Assembly: GCA_029747015.1 (NCBI GenBank)
Contig: JAKOGI010002251.1
Span: 1-64,000 of the forward strand
Length of the DNA stretch: 64,000 bases
From: Carnegiea gigantea
Lineage: Eukaryota; Streptophyta; Magnoliopsida; Caryophyllales; Cactaceae
Direction of reading: 5' to 3'
Shown here: positions 1-12,844 of the stretch, piece by piece
How positions within the stretch are numbered: the stretch's first letter is position 1
How the letters are laid out: each line of letters opens with the position of its first letter
The notes under the pieces: generated by a model
Seen by the model: the letters and a program-made list of their open reading frames with translations, nothing else
Told to the model about the DNA's origin: nothing
Database searches by the model: none
Translations under genes and position numbers: made by a program

Positions 1-1
1 C

Positions 2-85
<84 letters not shown>

Positions 86-417
86 TATAATATATATATG
101 TATATGCACACTACATACACATAACATGAATATATATATATATATATATATATATAGATATATATAGATATGGATATTTATATACACGCACATATACAGC
201 TGAATATATATATATATTAATATAATGTGCATAAAATATATGTATATATATATATATATATATCTATATATACTATAGTATATATATATATATATTTGTA
301 TGCGCATATATATCTATATTCATATAGACACACTCACACATACGCGCATACATATATATATGTATATATATATACATATATGTATATATGTATTTATATA
401 TATGTGTATATATATAT

Positions 418-479
<62 letters not shown>

Positions 480-573
480 CACACACGCACGTATGTATGT
501 TATATTTATATATATATAGATATATATATGTATATATATATATATATCTATGTATGTATGTTTATATATATGC

Positions 574-606
<33 letters not shown>

Positions 607-694
607 CAAATACATATATAATTTATATTTATATACAAATCATACACATGCACATGCACACAGATATATGTGTGTGTGTGTGTGTCTGTATATA

Positions 695-767
<73 letters not shown>

Positions 768-890
768 GATATAGATATATATGTATACGTGTGTGTGTGT
801 ATATATATGTATGTATGTATTTATATATACACGTATACATATATATGGATATATATATATGTAATTTTTTGTATGTATATTTATATATAC
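1..890. repeat. (TA)n microsatellite tract
   Basis: This is almost pure alternating TA, broken by short TG/CA-rich patches such as TATGTG, CACACA and GTGTGTGT. Several uninterrupted (TA)n runs exceed 40 bp, for example around 421-478 and 700-755. Open frames across it encode only Tyr/Ile/His-rich low-complexity peptides and are not genes. Length variation and assembly error are likely here. Confidence 0.97.
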
Positions 891-3073
891 ACACGTATGT
901 GTTTGATGAATTGTTACTAAAGTAGGGCTAATTTTAAAATTTAGCTAACAAGTTACAAACATTTCGAAATGATAATAATAAGTTAAAGATAAGTTTTACA
1001 AACAAAGTCAGAAGAAGTGCAACAAATAAGTTCAGAATATTTTCAAATAAATTCCGTTCATAATAAGTTCAGTTAAAACAGGTTGAAGAGAAGAGAGCTT
1101 GAGTTATGACGACTTATAACATGAATGTCAACAACTTGGTATCGATCAGTGCCTAGAGTAGCTAACCATCACCATGCTTCCTTTAAAAAATCACTTTCTC
1201 ATCCCTACAAAAGTAATAAATAATAAAATTTTAGAGGATTTAAGTGTTACTACTAAAAATTACATTGTAAATTTGGAAACATTTTTCAAAAGCAATGCAT
1301 TCCTTATAGAATACATGACTTTAGTAATTATCATTCCATCGTAGTTAGAATCCTTAAGATCAAGCAACAATAAAAGAACCCCCAAGTGCAACCACAATTG
1401 TATTTAACAAGTCATATTTACAGTCTGGTATGTACGATCATATAAAGTGAAAAATTCAAAGAAAAGATGCACAACACTTTTGATTTTTTACCAATCAATT
1501 GTTTTTCAAAGCACCTCAATGCTTTAAGTATTTTGGCATGCAACCTTGAGCAATTTAGACTAATAATCCAACTGCTCGTATTAGTTTCCCTTGACACTAT
1601 AGAAACAGGAATTGGTGGCATAAGTCTTATCAGTTGTGCTCTATCTCAAAGTTGGATACTTAAATTGTTTCTTTTTTTTTTTTAATCTAATGTATTAAAG
1701 TAAGCAATAATTGGCATAACATTCTCTTAAGTAGTGGTCTAACTCTGATCTCAAGTTAATCTCCTTTTTTAGTTGTCTTCTTAGTGGCATACCTGTTTCA
1801 GCTATCATCTAGAAGTGTCTTTAGTGATTAAAGGAAGAATTATGGTGAAGGTTCATAAGGAGGTGGAAGTAGGATTTTTGTAATTTCGAATATCAACTAT
1901 TAAAATAAGAAAAAAACCCCGTTTTAATCTACCGAATAGACTTATCATTATAAATTTTCTTAAAAGTAGGAATCCACATAATCCAACTTATTATTTGGAT
2001 TCAAAATTAAAGCAATTACTAACAATTTATTCATTTGTATAATATCTATGAAATTTATCAATCCTTCTACATGCGATATCACTATATATATCAACCAAAC
2101 TATCCACGCTAAATGCAACCACTCAGATCAATAAAAATACTAGCTTTCTTATGGGTACATCCATCTCATAAGATGACAATATCATGTCATAGAAAATCTT
2201 CACTTTCTAATAGATAAATTAACAAATTTTTAGTCATTGTTTTCATGCAAGGAGAAAAATTACAACCTTGCATTTAGACATTTCAACTCATCCACCGATA
2301 TGTATAACTCAAGATATATCTTTTTTGATAGATTTTATCTACATGAATCAAGTTGAACCCTCAAACTTCTAATGTCTTTTTGGATTCGTAACCCAATATG
2401 TAATGCAATTGTGGATTCTTGTAATTTCCTCACTAATCACATTGGAGCTATCTTTCATCCACCAAGTATGAGAAACCTAGGACCATACTTTGTAACAAAA
2501 ATATCTATTGTAGAATCATTTGTTAAACAATTGTCCACAATAAAAGAACAAATTTATGTTCCAAGTTATACGAATACTTTCATCAAAAGTAATGTTTGGT
2601 AGAGCATAACTTTTATGTGGATGTAGCACACAAATAAACGTAAATAACAATGTCAAATGAGCAAACTAAAATAAACAAACACATATGAATATAAGTCTTT
2701 ACTAGAGTTAGCAAATAAAGACATGTATTTCTCCTTTAAAGTCAGATTATGCAGATTGAAATGTTTGTGCACAAATTGAGTTGTCATCACGACATGTCGT
2801 TCTGTTTACTAGAAGTTGTCTACAAATCAATAGTCACTACCATCCTACGATGATTTACTCCAACAGTTTTTTAAAACTACACTTGACATTACAAATAGTT
2901 TAAGTACATTGCTTTGTAATATGTTGTAGAATTTCATTTGAAAACTAGGATTCAAGTTACCAAGAAAAGTTACCTAAATCCTAGAAGAATAACTATAAAT
3001 TAAGGGCATTCATGCATCACCATCATTTTAGCTAACTGTCACCTTGATTTTGCTTGATTAAAGCTATGGTTTT
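891..3073. other. AT-rich DNA with nothing recognised
   Basis: No protein motif, RNA gene or repeat structure was recognised on either strand. The open frames are short (under 80 codons) and without family resemblance. Probably decayed intergenic or transposon DNA. Confidence 0.5.
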
Positions 3074-3298
3074 CTAAATTTTTCTCCCATTATTTTTGGT
3101 TTTCACTCTTTTTTGTTTGGCCAAAACCGGCAAATACCTCATTGTATAAAATTTAAGCAAATGGTCATATAGATGCTTGGTTCCATTTGAGGTTTTGGCT
3201 GACATTGTGTAATTACAATGCTTATGAACAACCTTTCTCTCGCCATGTTCATCTTCAAGCTCAAACTTAGACCCAAACCCAAACATCTTTGTTTTCAC
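3074..3298 (-). pseudogene. BED zinc-finger fragment, hAT transposase-like N-terminus
   Basis: A 74-codon frame with the spacing of plant hAT-transposase BED fingers: a basic segment, then H-K-H-C, about 12 residues, the GT-x-HL motif (NGTKHL, about residues 38-43) and a following Y-D-H-L. In intact family members the first position is Cys (C-x2-C), giving Cx2C...Hx3-5H/C. Here it reads His, so the metal site is probably broken. Full hAT transposases are about 600-700 aa, and no downstream catalytic or dimerisation region was seen on the minus strand below 3074. I infer a truncated remnant of an hAT element or of a domesticated BED gene. The family match rests on one short motif. Confidence 0.5.
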
Positions 3299-6200
3299 CT
3301 TTGTTTATATTATGTATGGAGGCTACACTTTGTTAAGTTGTTCATATTCAACTTCTGAAAATGGAGGTGGAATTGGAGGATGATAGGGACATGAATGATG
3401 TTGTGCAAGAGGAAAACCCAATGGTTATGGATAAGTAATAACACATGAATTAGGAGTGCACTACCCACAGTTTGAAACTAAGTGTAACTCTCCATCTCTG
3501 TAAAATAGTACTAACTATATGAATTACTATTGAGTAGAACATTGACAATTACTTATCCCCTTGATTCATATTCCCTTAAGTGAGGATCATACACATATAA
3601 GCCCCCTAACTCACCAAAATTTAATAAACTCACTCGAATCTATTTCTACGATACAAATGTAGACATTTCAATTAATCTAAATGACATAACATTTCTCTAA
3701 TTCCAACAGTATTAATGTACATAGTTTCTCATCTCATGCGAGAAAGACAAAGTTTATCAAATTATTGTCAATTTGTGAAAGTAACATAGACGAATAGAAA
3801 GCAAAATATTAATAAATTAAGTAAACAAGAATGCTATTAATTAAAAGTTATTGAGCAAGGATCAAGGGTGGCCAACCAATAGTCAATTTCTTCAGTTAAG
3901 CTTCAAAAAGTCCAACCATATAATCTAGAAATCTAATAAGGATATATTCTAATGCAATATAAACTATAAAAATTAATTGGGTATGCTATTTTTGCAACAA
4001 GTGCCATCATAAGAGTTGTTCATATTTCCTTGTTCTCCTTTTAAGTCATCTAACATAAATACAAATACAAACACAATGCATGGAGTTAGCTTTTGCGGGA
4101 TTTGGATGTGAATTATCCAAACTTTGATGGTTTGAAAGCTAATAAGTGGACAATTAAAAATAGTTCTCAACAATATGAGCTTTGAGGTATTTAGTTTAGG
4201 CATTACAAGCCTATTTTTTTCATTGGTAAATCCCCTTTTACGAAATTCAACCAACTTCAACCAAATTCTACCAACTCTAATAAAAAAATTTTTAAGCCTT
4301 TCCAACTTTAACCAACTTCAATTAATTTCCAAGAAAAATAATATGGGTGTTAAGGAGGACATATCCAAATTTAGTGCCCATATTGTTTCCGCATCTATAT
4401 ATGATTTTTTTAATAAATGCCCCAAAATTGTTTAAAACCCATTTTCTCGTTTTCATTTGGATACTAATTAGGTGGTGACTTTTAGGTTTAAATAAGGTAT
4501 AGAGTTCATTATTATTTCTAACTTTTTTTTTAATACTAGATCCAAATATCATTGTAGATAAAATTTATATATCAGTGATTGATAATGAATCCCGTAAATT
4601 ATACCAATTGAATAGGGCACCTACATGTTGACTCCTTTTACCACCTATAAAAGTTAAAGTGATGATGACAGGATAATGAAACAAAAAACTAAGCATTTAT
4701 AGTATACTGTTGACACATATGTGCTTAATACAGACCTAGATGCTTACTGGACAAGCCAAGAGGTGCTAGAGAATTACTTTTTGGAGAATATGATGGGCTT
4801 CTTGAAACTACCAATAGAGCAATTCCAAGAGAAGAAGTCGCAGAAGTCTGTATTCATGTACCTATCAATTTTTTTAATCACTAGTAAGCTTAAGATATAT
4901 ATTATTGAACATCTTCATCGGGATATGACCAACTAATTATGATTTTTCATATAAGAACTAATTTTCTAATTCACCTTGCAACACATTTCTATGTTAGAGC
5001 TTTATATAGGACTAGTGCAAATATAGGTAAATTTTGATAATGAGTTAGCAAGTTGTTATTAGCCCACCTGGTCTCAAAATGAAAAAGTAGTTGGACTCAT
5101 TATGATTGCATGTTAGGTTTTAAATAAGGTTAAAAAAGGTGAAATTCTTAATTGGCATAAACTTAATGGCTTATGGATTCATAATATACATAGATGAAAG
5201 ATAATAAATTATTTTAGAAAGCTCTTCAACTATCTCTTTATGAATTGTTTGTTTATTTAGCATTGAAGAGTTTAACACCTAATAATGAAAAGATAAAAAT
5301 ATTGAATTTCAAGAGATTCATGTGTATAAAAATATCCAAATAATTTAACTAAGCTGTAATATCACATACTGTTTTAAACTCTGACCCACACAAATAAGAT
5401 TGAAAAATATAGCATACAACATAAAAAATATATAAAATCCACCAAATTTTGTTTAGACCAACACCTCTACTACTTTACAATTATGAGCAAAATTATATTC
5501 ATTATTTAAAAATAACTACGATGACTTCAAATTAATTTAGAACAAACTTAAAAATCAACTTACTGCTGCTCTCTAAGTATCTCTCTCAAGCACACACTTA
5601 AAAAGAAAGGACAACAAAAAGATCGCCTATTGGCCTTCCCTTAAGGGACTCAACCACAAGAGCTTGCCGCTACCTCAGCCTTCTCTTTGTTGGTGCCTTT
5701 GCTGCCTCCCTTCGGTGGCAAGGACTTATACTGAGAATGAAAATTTAGCTTACAAGCTAAGAACAAACAAGTATAGAAAGCAAATGGAGTTCAACACGCG
5801 GGGTCTAGTCTGGCTACACCTTAGGAAGAAGTGATTCCTATCCACAAAGAAGAATAAGCTTATGGAAAGGGGGGTGGATCATTTAAGATCATTGAGAGAG
5901 TGAGAGATAGTACATACAAACTACAATTCCACAGAGATATGGTTGTTTTAGCCACTTTCAATGTAGGAGACCCAAGTCCTTACGTGACAGACTGTTTTGA
6001 AGACCCTTCAGATTTTAGGTCAAATCCTCTTGAGGAAAGGGAGGTTGATGTAGAGTAAGGTTCCCTAGAGAGTTTCGTAAATCTAACACAAGTTCAAGGT
6101 ACTGACCAAGCCAAAGAAGACTAAAGTAAGTAAGTGTTGATTAACCAAATTCACTCCTTGTTCTCATGTTCAAATCCAATACTGAGCATGGTTTTGGATG

Positions 6201-7063
6201 ACATAATCCTTAGAGTTTCCAAGACATCCTATGGGTGAGTCCTACTTTGTTGGACTCCTTAAGGTGTCTAGTTTCACTTACAAAGCTCAAATTTTGGCCT
6301 AAGTGTTAGGCATTTACTAGATTGGTCAAAATAGAGAAGGCATGTAGTGGCAATCTCATTCTAACTGTATTGAAAGATTAGGTGGGATCACCACCTAAAA
6401 CATGATTGAGGACCATTATTGTTTCTTAGGATGATAACGAACATCCCAAGGTACCAATCCATGAAGATAATTCAAAATCACAACAAGTTCTTCATGGTGA
6501 TTAAGCTACATCTTGCTAACTATTACAGTTTGGGCTCTTTTCTAATCCAGTTAGCATTTCTGGTTGGTTCTCTCGCATTAGCCTGATTTAGAGTTGATTT
6601 TTCTTTTTGGGATGCTCATTAACATCCTAAGGAACCATCCATACATTAAAATTAGTTCTAGGTTAAGTATAGGTTAGGGAACAAAGTTGATCTTTTCCAG
6701 TGCTAAAACAAGTTAATTAAGTCTAATCAAGCTGTTTTGAGTTTGTTATAATCTTCCTTGAAGGGTTTTCTGACCTTCCTACTTGCTCTCTGGGCACCTT
6801 GGACGTTTAGAAATATCATCATAGCTTCTCTACAGCATTAGAAAGGTTGGCCAATTGGGACTACAGCAACCTACCTTTTCTCCCTCTCTCATGTGAAAGT
6901 GCTTATTTAGAGATAATTGATCATGTTAAGGTAGAGCTTACCTTAGATAGAATGTATCTGCTAGACTCATCTTTGTAATTAGTTTAGGTTAAGCTTGTTT
7001 TGCATTATCTATTTTATTAAGCTTGTTTAAGGGTTTCCTACTCATTAAGGAACCAACTTGCTC
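3299..7063. other. AT-rich DNA with nothing recognised
   Basis: Only short frames occur (for example 3973-4305 minus and 4721-4936 plus), and none shows a recognisable domain. From about 5580 to 7060 the base composition is more even and codon-like, which may reflect an old mobile element, but no domain could be named. Confidence 0.4.
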
Positions 7064-7345
7064 TGTAACGCCCTAACCCCCTCGCGGGTCACAAGCAATT
7101 ACCAGGAATGACTTTAAGAATCATCAACTAGCCCCATAAACCACCATAAATATTTTCGGCATGCTTCGTCCTTGCTCACACGCTGCTTGGGAAACTTCCT
7201 AGGAGGTCATCCATCCCAAGATTGCTCCCCAGTAAGCACACTTAAGTGTGGAGTTCTTAAGAGAGGGCTTCCCTAAAAGAAAGGTGCATCGTCGGCAATA
7301 TAAGTAGTCACTTTGATCCTTTTAAACCACACTCAGGATGTTACA
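7064..7345 (-). repeat. Cassandra LTR (3' LTR of the minus-strand element)
   Basis: It begins TGTAACGCCC and ends GGATGTTACA on the plus strand, a short inverted end pair typical of the family. The sequence CGCGGGTC near 7083 aligns with the same motif near 7494 in the other LTR, and CTTAAGAGAGGGCTTCCC is shared by both. Confidence 0.85.
7184..7290 (-). other. 5S rRNA-like segment in Cassandra LTR
   Basis: Read on the minus strand, this resembles 5S rRNA from the GAACTCC motif through the internal promoter (A box/IE region, TTAAGTGTGCTT) to the C box (GGATGGATGACC...GGAAGT). It is a retrotransposon-borne copy, not a genomic 5S gene: the 5' and 3' thirds are degenerate and it lies inside an LTR. 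Known Cassandra elements are transcribed by RNA polymerase III from this box. Confidence 0.8.
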
Positions 7346-7482
7346 ATTACCCCTACTTGAAGCGCCTAACGTCCTCATTATGCCTCATTAACCGACCAAC
7401 TTACGAGTCCTCTTGACTGGCAGTCCACACCCAGTATCTTTGCCCTGTTAGGTGACTGCCCATAGGCTCTCCATCCACTGGA

Positions 7483-7740
7483 ATAACTTATGATCGCGGG
7501 TCTTACTAATAACAGCCTCAAGGATCGACGACATGCCCCGCAAATTACCGTAAACCTTTTCAGTGTACTTCATCCTTGCCCACACACTGCCTGGGAAACT
7601 TCCAAGGGGGTCACCCATTCCAAGATTGCTCCCTAACAAGCACGCTTAACTGTGGAGTTCTTAAGAGAGGGCTTCCCCAAAAAAAAAGGTGCACATTTGG
7701 TGATATAAGTAGTCATTTCGATCCTTCTCGGGATGTTACA
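7483..7740 (-). repeat. Cassandra LTR (5' LTR of the minus-strand element)
   Basis: It is homologous to 7064-7345 and ends CGGGATGTTACA. Its inner boundary is approximate because the TG end is degraded (TTATGATCGCGGG). Confidence 0.78.
7589..7693 (-). other. 5S rRNA-like segment in Cassandra LTR, well-conserved promoter
   Basis: On the minus strand the internal control region is close to plant 5S: AGTTAAGCGTGCTTG (A box/IE) and GGGTGACCCCCTTGGAAGT (C box). It is better preserved than the copy at 7184-7290, so this LTR more plausibly kept a pol III promoter. Confidence 0.83.
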
Positions 7741-8213
7741 TGCTTACTTAGCGGTTAGGGAGACAGGTATATAAGGTTGCTTAGCTGCTTTATTGAAGGC
7801 AGAATCCATGAATGTAAACTGAGTTTCATGTTTCAAACATAGCTCTCTCTTATCTCACTTTATACAATTTGTTTTGATTGCTAAAATATAGTGGCTTCCT
7901 TTAATCTGAACTTGGTGGCTTAGCCTTTAGAGTTTAGAGGGTGGAATCCTTGTTTATATGCGATGGTGGCGTTACTTTTATCCCATTCATATCATCCGTT
8001 CTTGATCAGATTCCATCATTGAAGCAGAATCAAAGCTCTAGCCAAATTACAAAGTTCACTTGCTTGAGTTTTCATTAAGCTAACGCATCAGTTATTATGA
8101 TAACCAAAATGTGTGTAACTTTGACAAGCTTATTTATCTTGAAATGTTTGTATTGGTTACTTATACAAAAATGTAATATATTAATTATCAATGAATAATA
8201 AAATTAATTACAC
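7741..8213. other. Unassigned AT-rich DNA
   Basis: No gene or repeat was recognised. It continues the sequence interrupted by the Cassandra insertion. Confidence 0.4.
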
Positions 8214-8236
8214 AATACATACATGCATACATACAT

Positions 8237-8309
<73 letters not shown>
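8214..8309. repeat. Compound ATAC/TA microsatellite
   Basis: Tetranucleotide-like ATAC/ATGC repeats run directly into about 60 bp of uninterrupted (TA)n. Confidence 0.95.
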
Positions 8310-8311
<2 letters not shown>

Positions 8312-10020
8312 ACGTACATACCTGGGCCATTCACACATTTTGTATTTGTACTAAAAAATTAATTTTGATTCACGAGCAAACATATACAAAAAAAGGACTT
8401 ATCTACATGACATTCTTGATGTACAAAGGTTGTCACTTATCAATATTAATAAAATAAATATATTAGAGCATACTTTAAGATAATAATTATCAAATTATAT
8501 AACTACAAAAGTCCTTCCTATGCTTTACAATTCCTTCCTGCTCCTTCTATCTCATTGTAGCTTCTTCAACTCCTTCCAAACCCTTTTAACTCCTGGTAAC
8601 CACTTTTAACTTGGTAAAACTTATGGCATTTGAAATGCGGGTAGAAGGATTGGTTATTATTAGTGTTCCTAAGTTATATGATTCAAAATTTTAATCATAC
8701 ATGTTCAAGGATTGTCTTACGTGACACCGTCTCATATAAAGCACATCATGAGACAAATGCTTTGATTGTGACTTTTAAGAACAATTGGCGTGACTAATGG
8801 TTAATATAAGGATGAATTTAAAAGAGTCACTGCTAGATGAACTATTAGTCATTCCCGAATTAAAAATTCACTTTAAAACATATCATTAGCTATAGTAAAA
8901 TTTCACACATAAAGGAGTCCACATCACAATAACTCATACGTGAGATGGTCTCACATAAGAATTTGTGAATGATATTGTCTATTGTGTAAGCACTCCCCCT
9001 CCTTTAAAAAAAAGAATTGAAGAAGAAGAAGAAAGAACACGCTCTCTTTGTTTAATATTTGTTGACAATAATGTTGGAGCCCATAACTTTTCCTGACAAG
9101 TTGGGGCTAGAGATAGGCCACCCATTATAAGTTATAACCTTGCCATTTTCCGCTAATTTATCTCAATGTGCCACTCATTTTGGCCTCTTGTATGTCCTCT
9201 TTTTTAGCTTTTCTAAACCTTTATCCTCACAATTTTGAATATATAATCTCAATAAGCAATATTGTTGGGTTAGCTTTGCTGTTCATTTTCTAAGGAGCCA
9301 TATTAGGCCCATGTTTTCTGTTTCTTCCTCTAATCCAATTATTTTTAAGGCAAATTGTTAATTTCGAAGAAAGAAAATGTGGAATATTTAAGGTCCAAAT
9401 TTTTTTTTAGAAAACCCAACAACAACATAGGAAACCTAATTAAAAGATCAGTGTTGGTGTAATAAAGCTTAGCTGCTAATTGGGAGGTGCTTTGATGGAG
9501 CAATTTTATAGTAAATCAATAATTGTAAAAAGGAAAGAAGCTGGGGCCATGTTTATGGGTTGAATGGTTGTATGCCAAAGTAAAGCTACTTGTAGATTAC
9601 TTCAGTTCACCGAATACTCGTTTTCTTCAAAGTGGCAAAATTATACAAGATTTTAATGGGCCCATCATGGGGGATTAGGATCATTTGACCCATGATCTAA
9701 ACTAGCCAGTTTATATGTAAGGTTGGCTATGACCCAACCTATTGTATTAATATGATGACCTTAATCTGGCTTGACTCAGTCTAGTGTGCAACTCTAGTTA
9801 TGACACAATACGTAAAGTGCATCTAACTCCTTAGGATATGTTGCACCAATTTTTTCGATCATAACATTATAGCATTAATTTGTGCCCTTTGTTCAACTTT
9901 TCATAAGATGAATTTTTAACTTTTCACCTTCATAAACTTCAATTGATAAGTAGTGAAATAATCAAAAGAAAAATCTTTATTATTAAGAACAAAGTAAGAA
10001 TGAAAAGTAAAATGTTACCT

Positions 10021-10061
10021 ATCTATCTATCTATCGATCTATCTATCTATCTATATATATA
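10021..10061. repeat. (ATCT)n microsatellite
   Basis: About ten ATCT/CTAT repeat units, with one interrupting ATCG, ending in a short TA run. Confidence 0.95.
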
Positions 10062-11373
10062 GTAATTAATATCTAAACTTGAGTCTAAATATGCTTTTAT
10101 CATGTGTCCTATTCAATTGGTTAGAATCTTAACTATACTTGGTTGATTTGGTCTTTTAGCATACGTACAATGATTTTTTTTTTTTTTTATACATTACATA
10201 AGACCTTTATGTCCTCTTCCTAATTGGTTATTTAAAAATGTCACTAAAAGACAATAAACTCATATAGCGGAAATTGACAAATGCATAAACACCAAAAAGG
10301 ACAAAACCTAAAAATATTTAACTAATAAAATAAATCTAAACAACGAAAAAAACATTGTTAATTCATCACTTAGAAAATTGGATGTTAGCATGTTGTTTAG
10401 GTTGATGCTTATAGTACAAGGGGAGTAGTTCTACTTTTCATAAATAGCGAGTGCCAAACAATGAAAGTACCTCTCGAGCACCTATAAGGTCAAATTCAAA
10501 AGAGATGAAGGGTTTAATGTCCATAACCCATTTCCAATGACTTTTAGCCCATTCCAAGCGATTTATGCCCAAGAATAGAGGAGAGAAAAGGGAATCTAGA
10601 GGAAAGAAAAAAAAACATATTAGGCATATTATTATCGCTTTGTGATGGCACAACAGGGTATCGAACTCGGCTAACTCTCGCTATGGCATCAATGGGAGGT
10701 GATGACCCCCATAGTGCATTGGGTTCACATGTCAGTTAAGAGGTAATTGAGGGGAGGGAGATGAGTTAGACCATGTGTGAGTGGAGGTAGAAAAGGGTAT
10801 GTTTGAATTTTTCAAGTTATAGTGCATGTCACAAGAAAATTATGGGACAGTAAAAATTAATGCAAAAAGATTTGAAAAAGTTAGTTCAAATCTCATAGAG
10901 AAGGACACAAAATACCCAACAATAACTAGTTATAGTAAATTAAATATAAGTGAAATTCATAAACCTATAGCATGCTATCAATTCTATATTGTCCTCCTGA
11001 CATGTGTCGTCATTATAAATTTTGTATATTTTTGTAGTAAGGACAAATTGTCTACAAAGTGTTGAAGGAAAGGCCAGATCACTTTGTTGCATGGTGATGT
11101 GTTTGATCCGAGGCTAGTAAGCAAAGAATGGGAGGTGGAGATGATTTTTTTGTAGGGGATATTATGTTCCTCAAACACTTGTTCTTGCAATAGAAGGAAT
11201 CGATGCTCATATAATTGTCACAAGTTCTATGTTGAAACCTCTACCGTCTGGTGATGGTAACCTATAGTATACCTTTGATGAAGGAGCTTATCCATTTTAG
11301 GTACTTATCATACACTTTCAAGTTGTGCAGTTTATAGCTCCTTAGTGTCTCTAGTTAACTCAATCTTATTATT

Positions 11374-11434
11374 TGTTAGGTTGATTGGTATGGACAAAAA
11401 CATCAAATAGATGCAGGTGAGAGTTCGAACCTTA
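11374..11434 (+). other. Possible tRNA-derived SINE fragment
   Basis: GGTTGATTGGTA (11379-11390) resembles a pol III A box, and GAGTTCGAACCTT (11421-11433) resembles a B box, in the right order and about 35-40 bp apart. No matching 3' tail or target duplication was found, so this could be chance. Confidence 0.28.
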
Positions 11435-12487
11435 ATTGTCAATGTGCTTTTCATTCAACTTGGCAATGTCCAAATTAAATATACATGCGTGAACATTTCT
11501 ATAAATATAATAAGCAGCCTAATTCATAGGGACACGTATCATACAGACCCAACACCCTATGTATAGAGAAGAAGATAGATCAAGCATTTAAGTATCCATG
11601 AACCGAAAAGCTTGGTTGTGGTCCCACAAATCGCTAGACATCATCACCTTGAGTGCAAATATGGTAGTCGAGAATTGGTCTCAGGCTTCTTCAATATAAT
11701 TGAGACAAATGTGCATGTTGTAATTAATTAAATGCAAATACCATTTATCTAAACTTCTTACTATCCCCTAACAATGGCATTAAAAACATAATAAGTCAAA
11801 ATTGTAAGTACGCGTTGTAGCAGTATGTAGCAACTAACAAATACAACCCGAATGTGGAAGGAGTTGTGTTTTTAAGTACCAAAGCTATCTCAACTTGTAA
11901 ATCCAGACAAAAGCAAATGTGAGAACAATGAAGGCTGAACTAACTAAGAAATCAGCAAAAGGAGGCTTGGGTTATGATTTCACCACTTAATAAACAAATT
12001 AATCTAAACAAGACTAAACTATCTAAGCAAATACAAGTATTCACAAATGATTAGTTGCACCATCAAAAACCACCAAAGTCCTCTTTCAAGAGTCAAATGC
12101 GATTTTAATTGTTTGGATCACCGATTTTCATCAGAATTAGCCAATTGAATTATATGAGTACCAACGTTAGACTATTAGGGTTTGGACTTTCTTTCATGTC
12201 AAATCCTCATTATTAACGCCATCCATGCTAGCAAACGGAGCTCACTTTTTAGTAAAGTCAATTGCCTAAAAATAATGAAAGCACTTTCAAGCATTTAATT
12301 AAATGCTAGGCGGGCATGTGAAAATCCCAAATTATAAGCATAAAGTAGGTGTGAGTAAGGCTCAAGTAAGACCAATTATCTGTCAAAGGTGATCACAACC
12401 AAAGAAATCGAATATAACAGCAAACTAGAATAAACATGTAATTAAATAAAAAGAAAGCTAAACTAGCAAAGAAACGAGTAAGCGTAA

Positions 12488-12590
12488 AATAAAAAGAAAA
12501 AGAAAGAGAAAATATAGTCTTCCATTGAATGGAATCTTCAATGTTCCACAATATGCCAAAATCTAATCTAATTACTCTTCCTCTAAAGGA
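12488..12590 (+). repeat. Short segment shared with X, upstream of the family C LTRs
   Basis: The stretch around AATATAGTCTT...GAATGGAATCTTCAAT...TAATTACTCTTC is recognisably the same as 27880-27960 and 50925-51004, just upstream of the two family C LTRs. Here the sequence continues (CCTCTAAAGG) where the other two run into TGTAAAACCC. It therefore looks like a version of the X sequence without the family C insertion. Confidence 0.6.
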
Positions 12591-12844
12591 GTTTTTTAGG
12601 CTAACTCTAAACTAAGAATTGAGCCTTCAAAAATGCACCATAAGTTCTCCTAAAAACTAGTAAAGATGCAGTTAAATAAGTGTCGAAAGTTAGTTGTTGA
12701 GACAAATGTACCATAAGGCATGGGTACCCATGTAAGGACAATTGGAGAAATTTTAAAGAATGGTAAAGGGTACCTACAAGCAAAATCAACTAAGAGACCA
12801 GTGCAACAATTGAAAGAAACTCTAGTTGGGAATGTAAAATGCAC

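Larger units (their letters stand above)
7064..7740 (-). mobile_element. Cassandra-type TRIM retrotransposon carrying 5S rRNA sequence
   Basis: Two direct LTR-like repeats (7064-7345 and about 7483-7740) lie either side of a short non-coding middle. Each carries a segment matching the 5S rRNA gene on the minus strand, which is the hallmark of Cassandra terminal-repeat retrotransposons in miniature. The outer ends are TGTAACG and GATGTTACA. Flanking bases TGCTC (7059-7063) and TGCTT (7741-7745) form a 4/5 matching target duplication. The total of about 677 bp fits known Cassandra elements. On the minus strand a purine-rich stretch (GTAGGGG, around 7347-7355) precedes the 3' LTR, and a poor remnant of the Met-tRNA primer site (GGCTCT...CCA on plus, about 7464-7476) flanks the other. 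No protein is encoded, as is normal for TRIMs. Confidence 0.88.
8310..12487. other. AT-rich DNA, no gene recognised
   Basis: It holds a (TATC)n microsatellite near 10.0 kb and a weak SINE-like segment near 11.4 kb, listed separately. Otherwise only short frames without a recognisable domain were seen. Confidence 0.4.

Noticed and set aside
227..925. 232-codon open frame on the plus strand (and partners on both strands) at the left edge
   Set aside because: It translates the (TA)n microsatellite into Tyr/Ile repeats; there is no domain and it is not a gene.
7184..7693. Genuine 5S rRNA genes
   Set aside because: The two copies sit in LTRs bounded by TGTAAC/GTTACA with near-matching 5-bp duplications and have degenerate outer thirds, as in Cassandra.
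10640..10670. tRNA-like GGTATCGAACTCGG
   Set aside because: No cloverleaf could be drawn around it; it is an isolated T-loop-like string.
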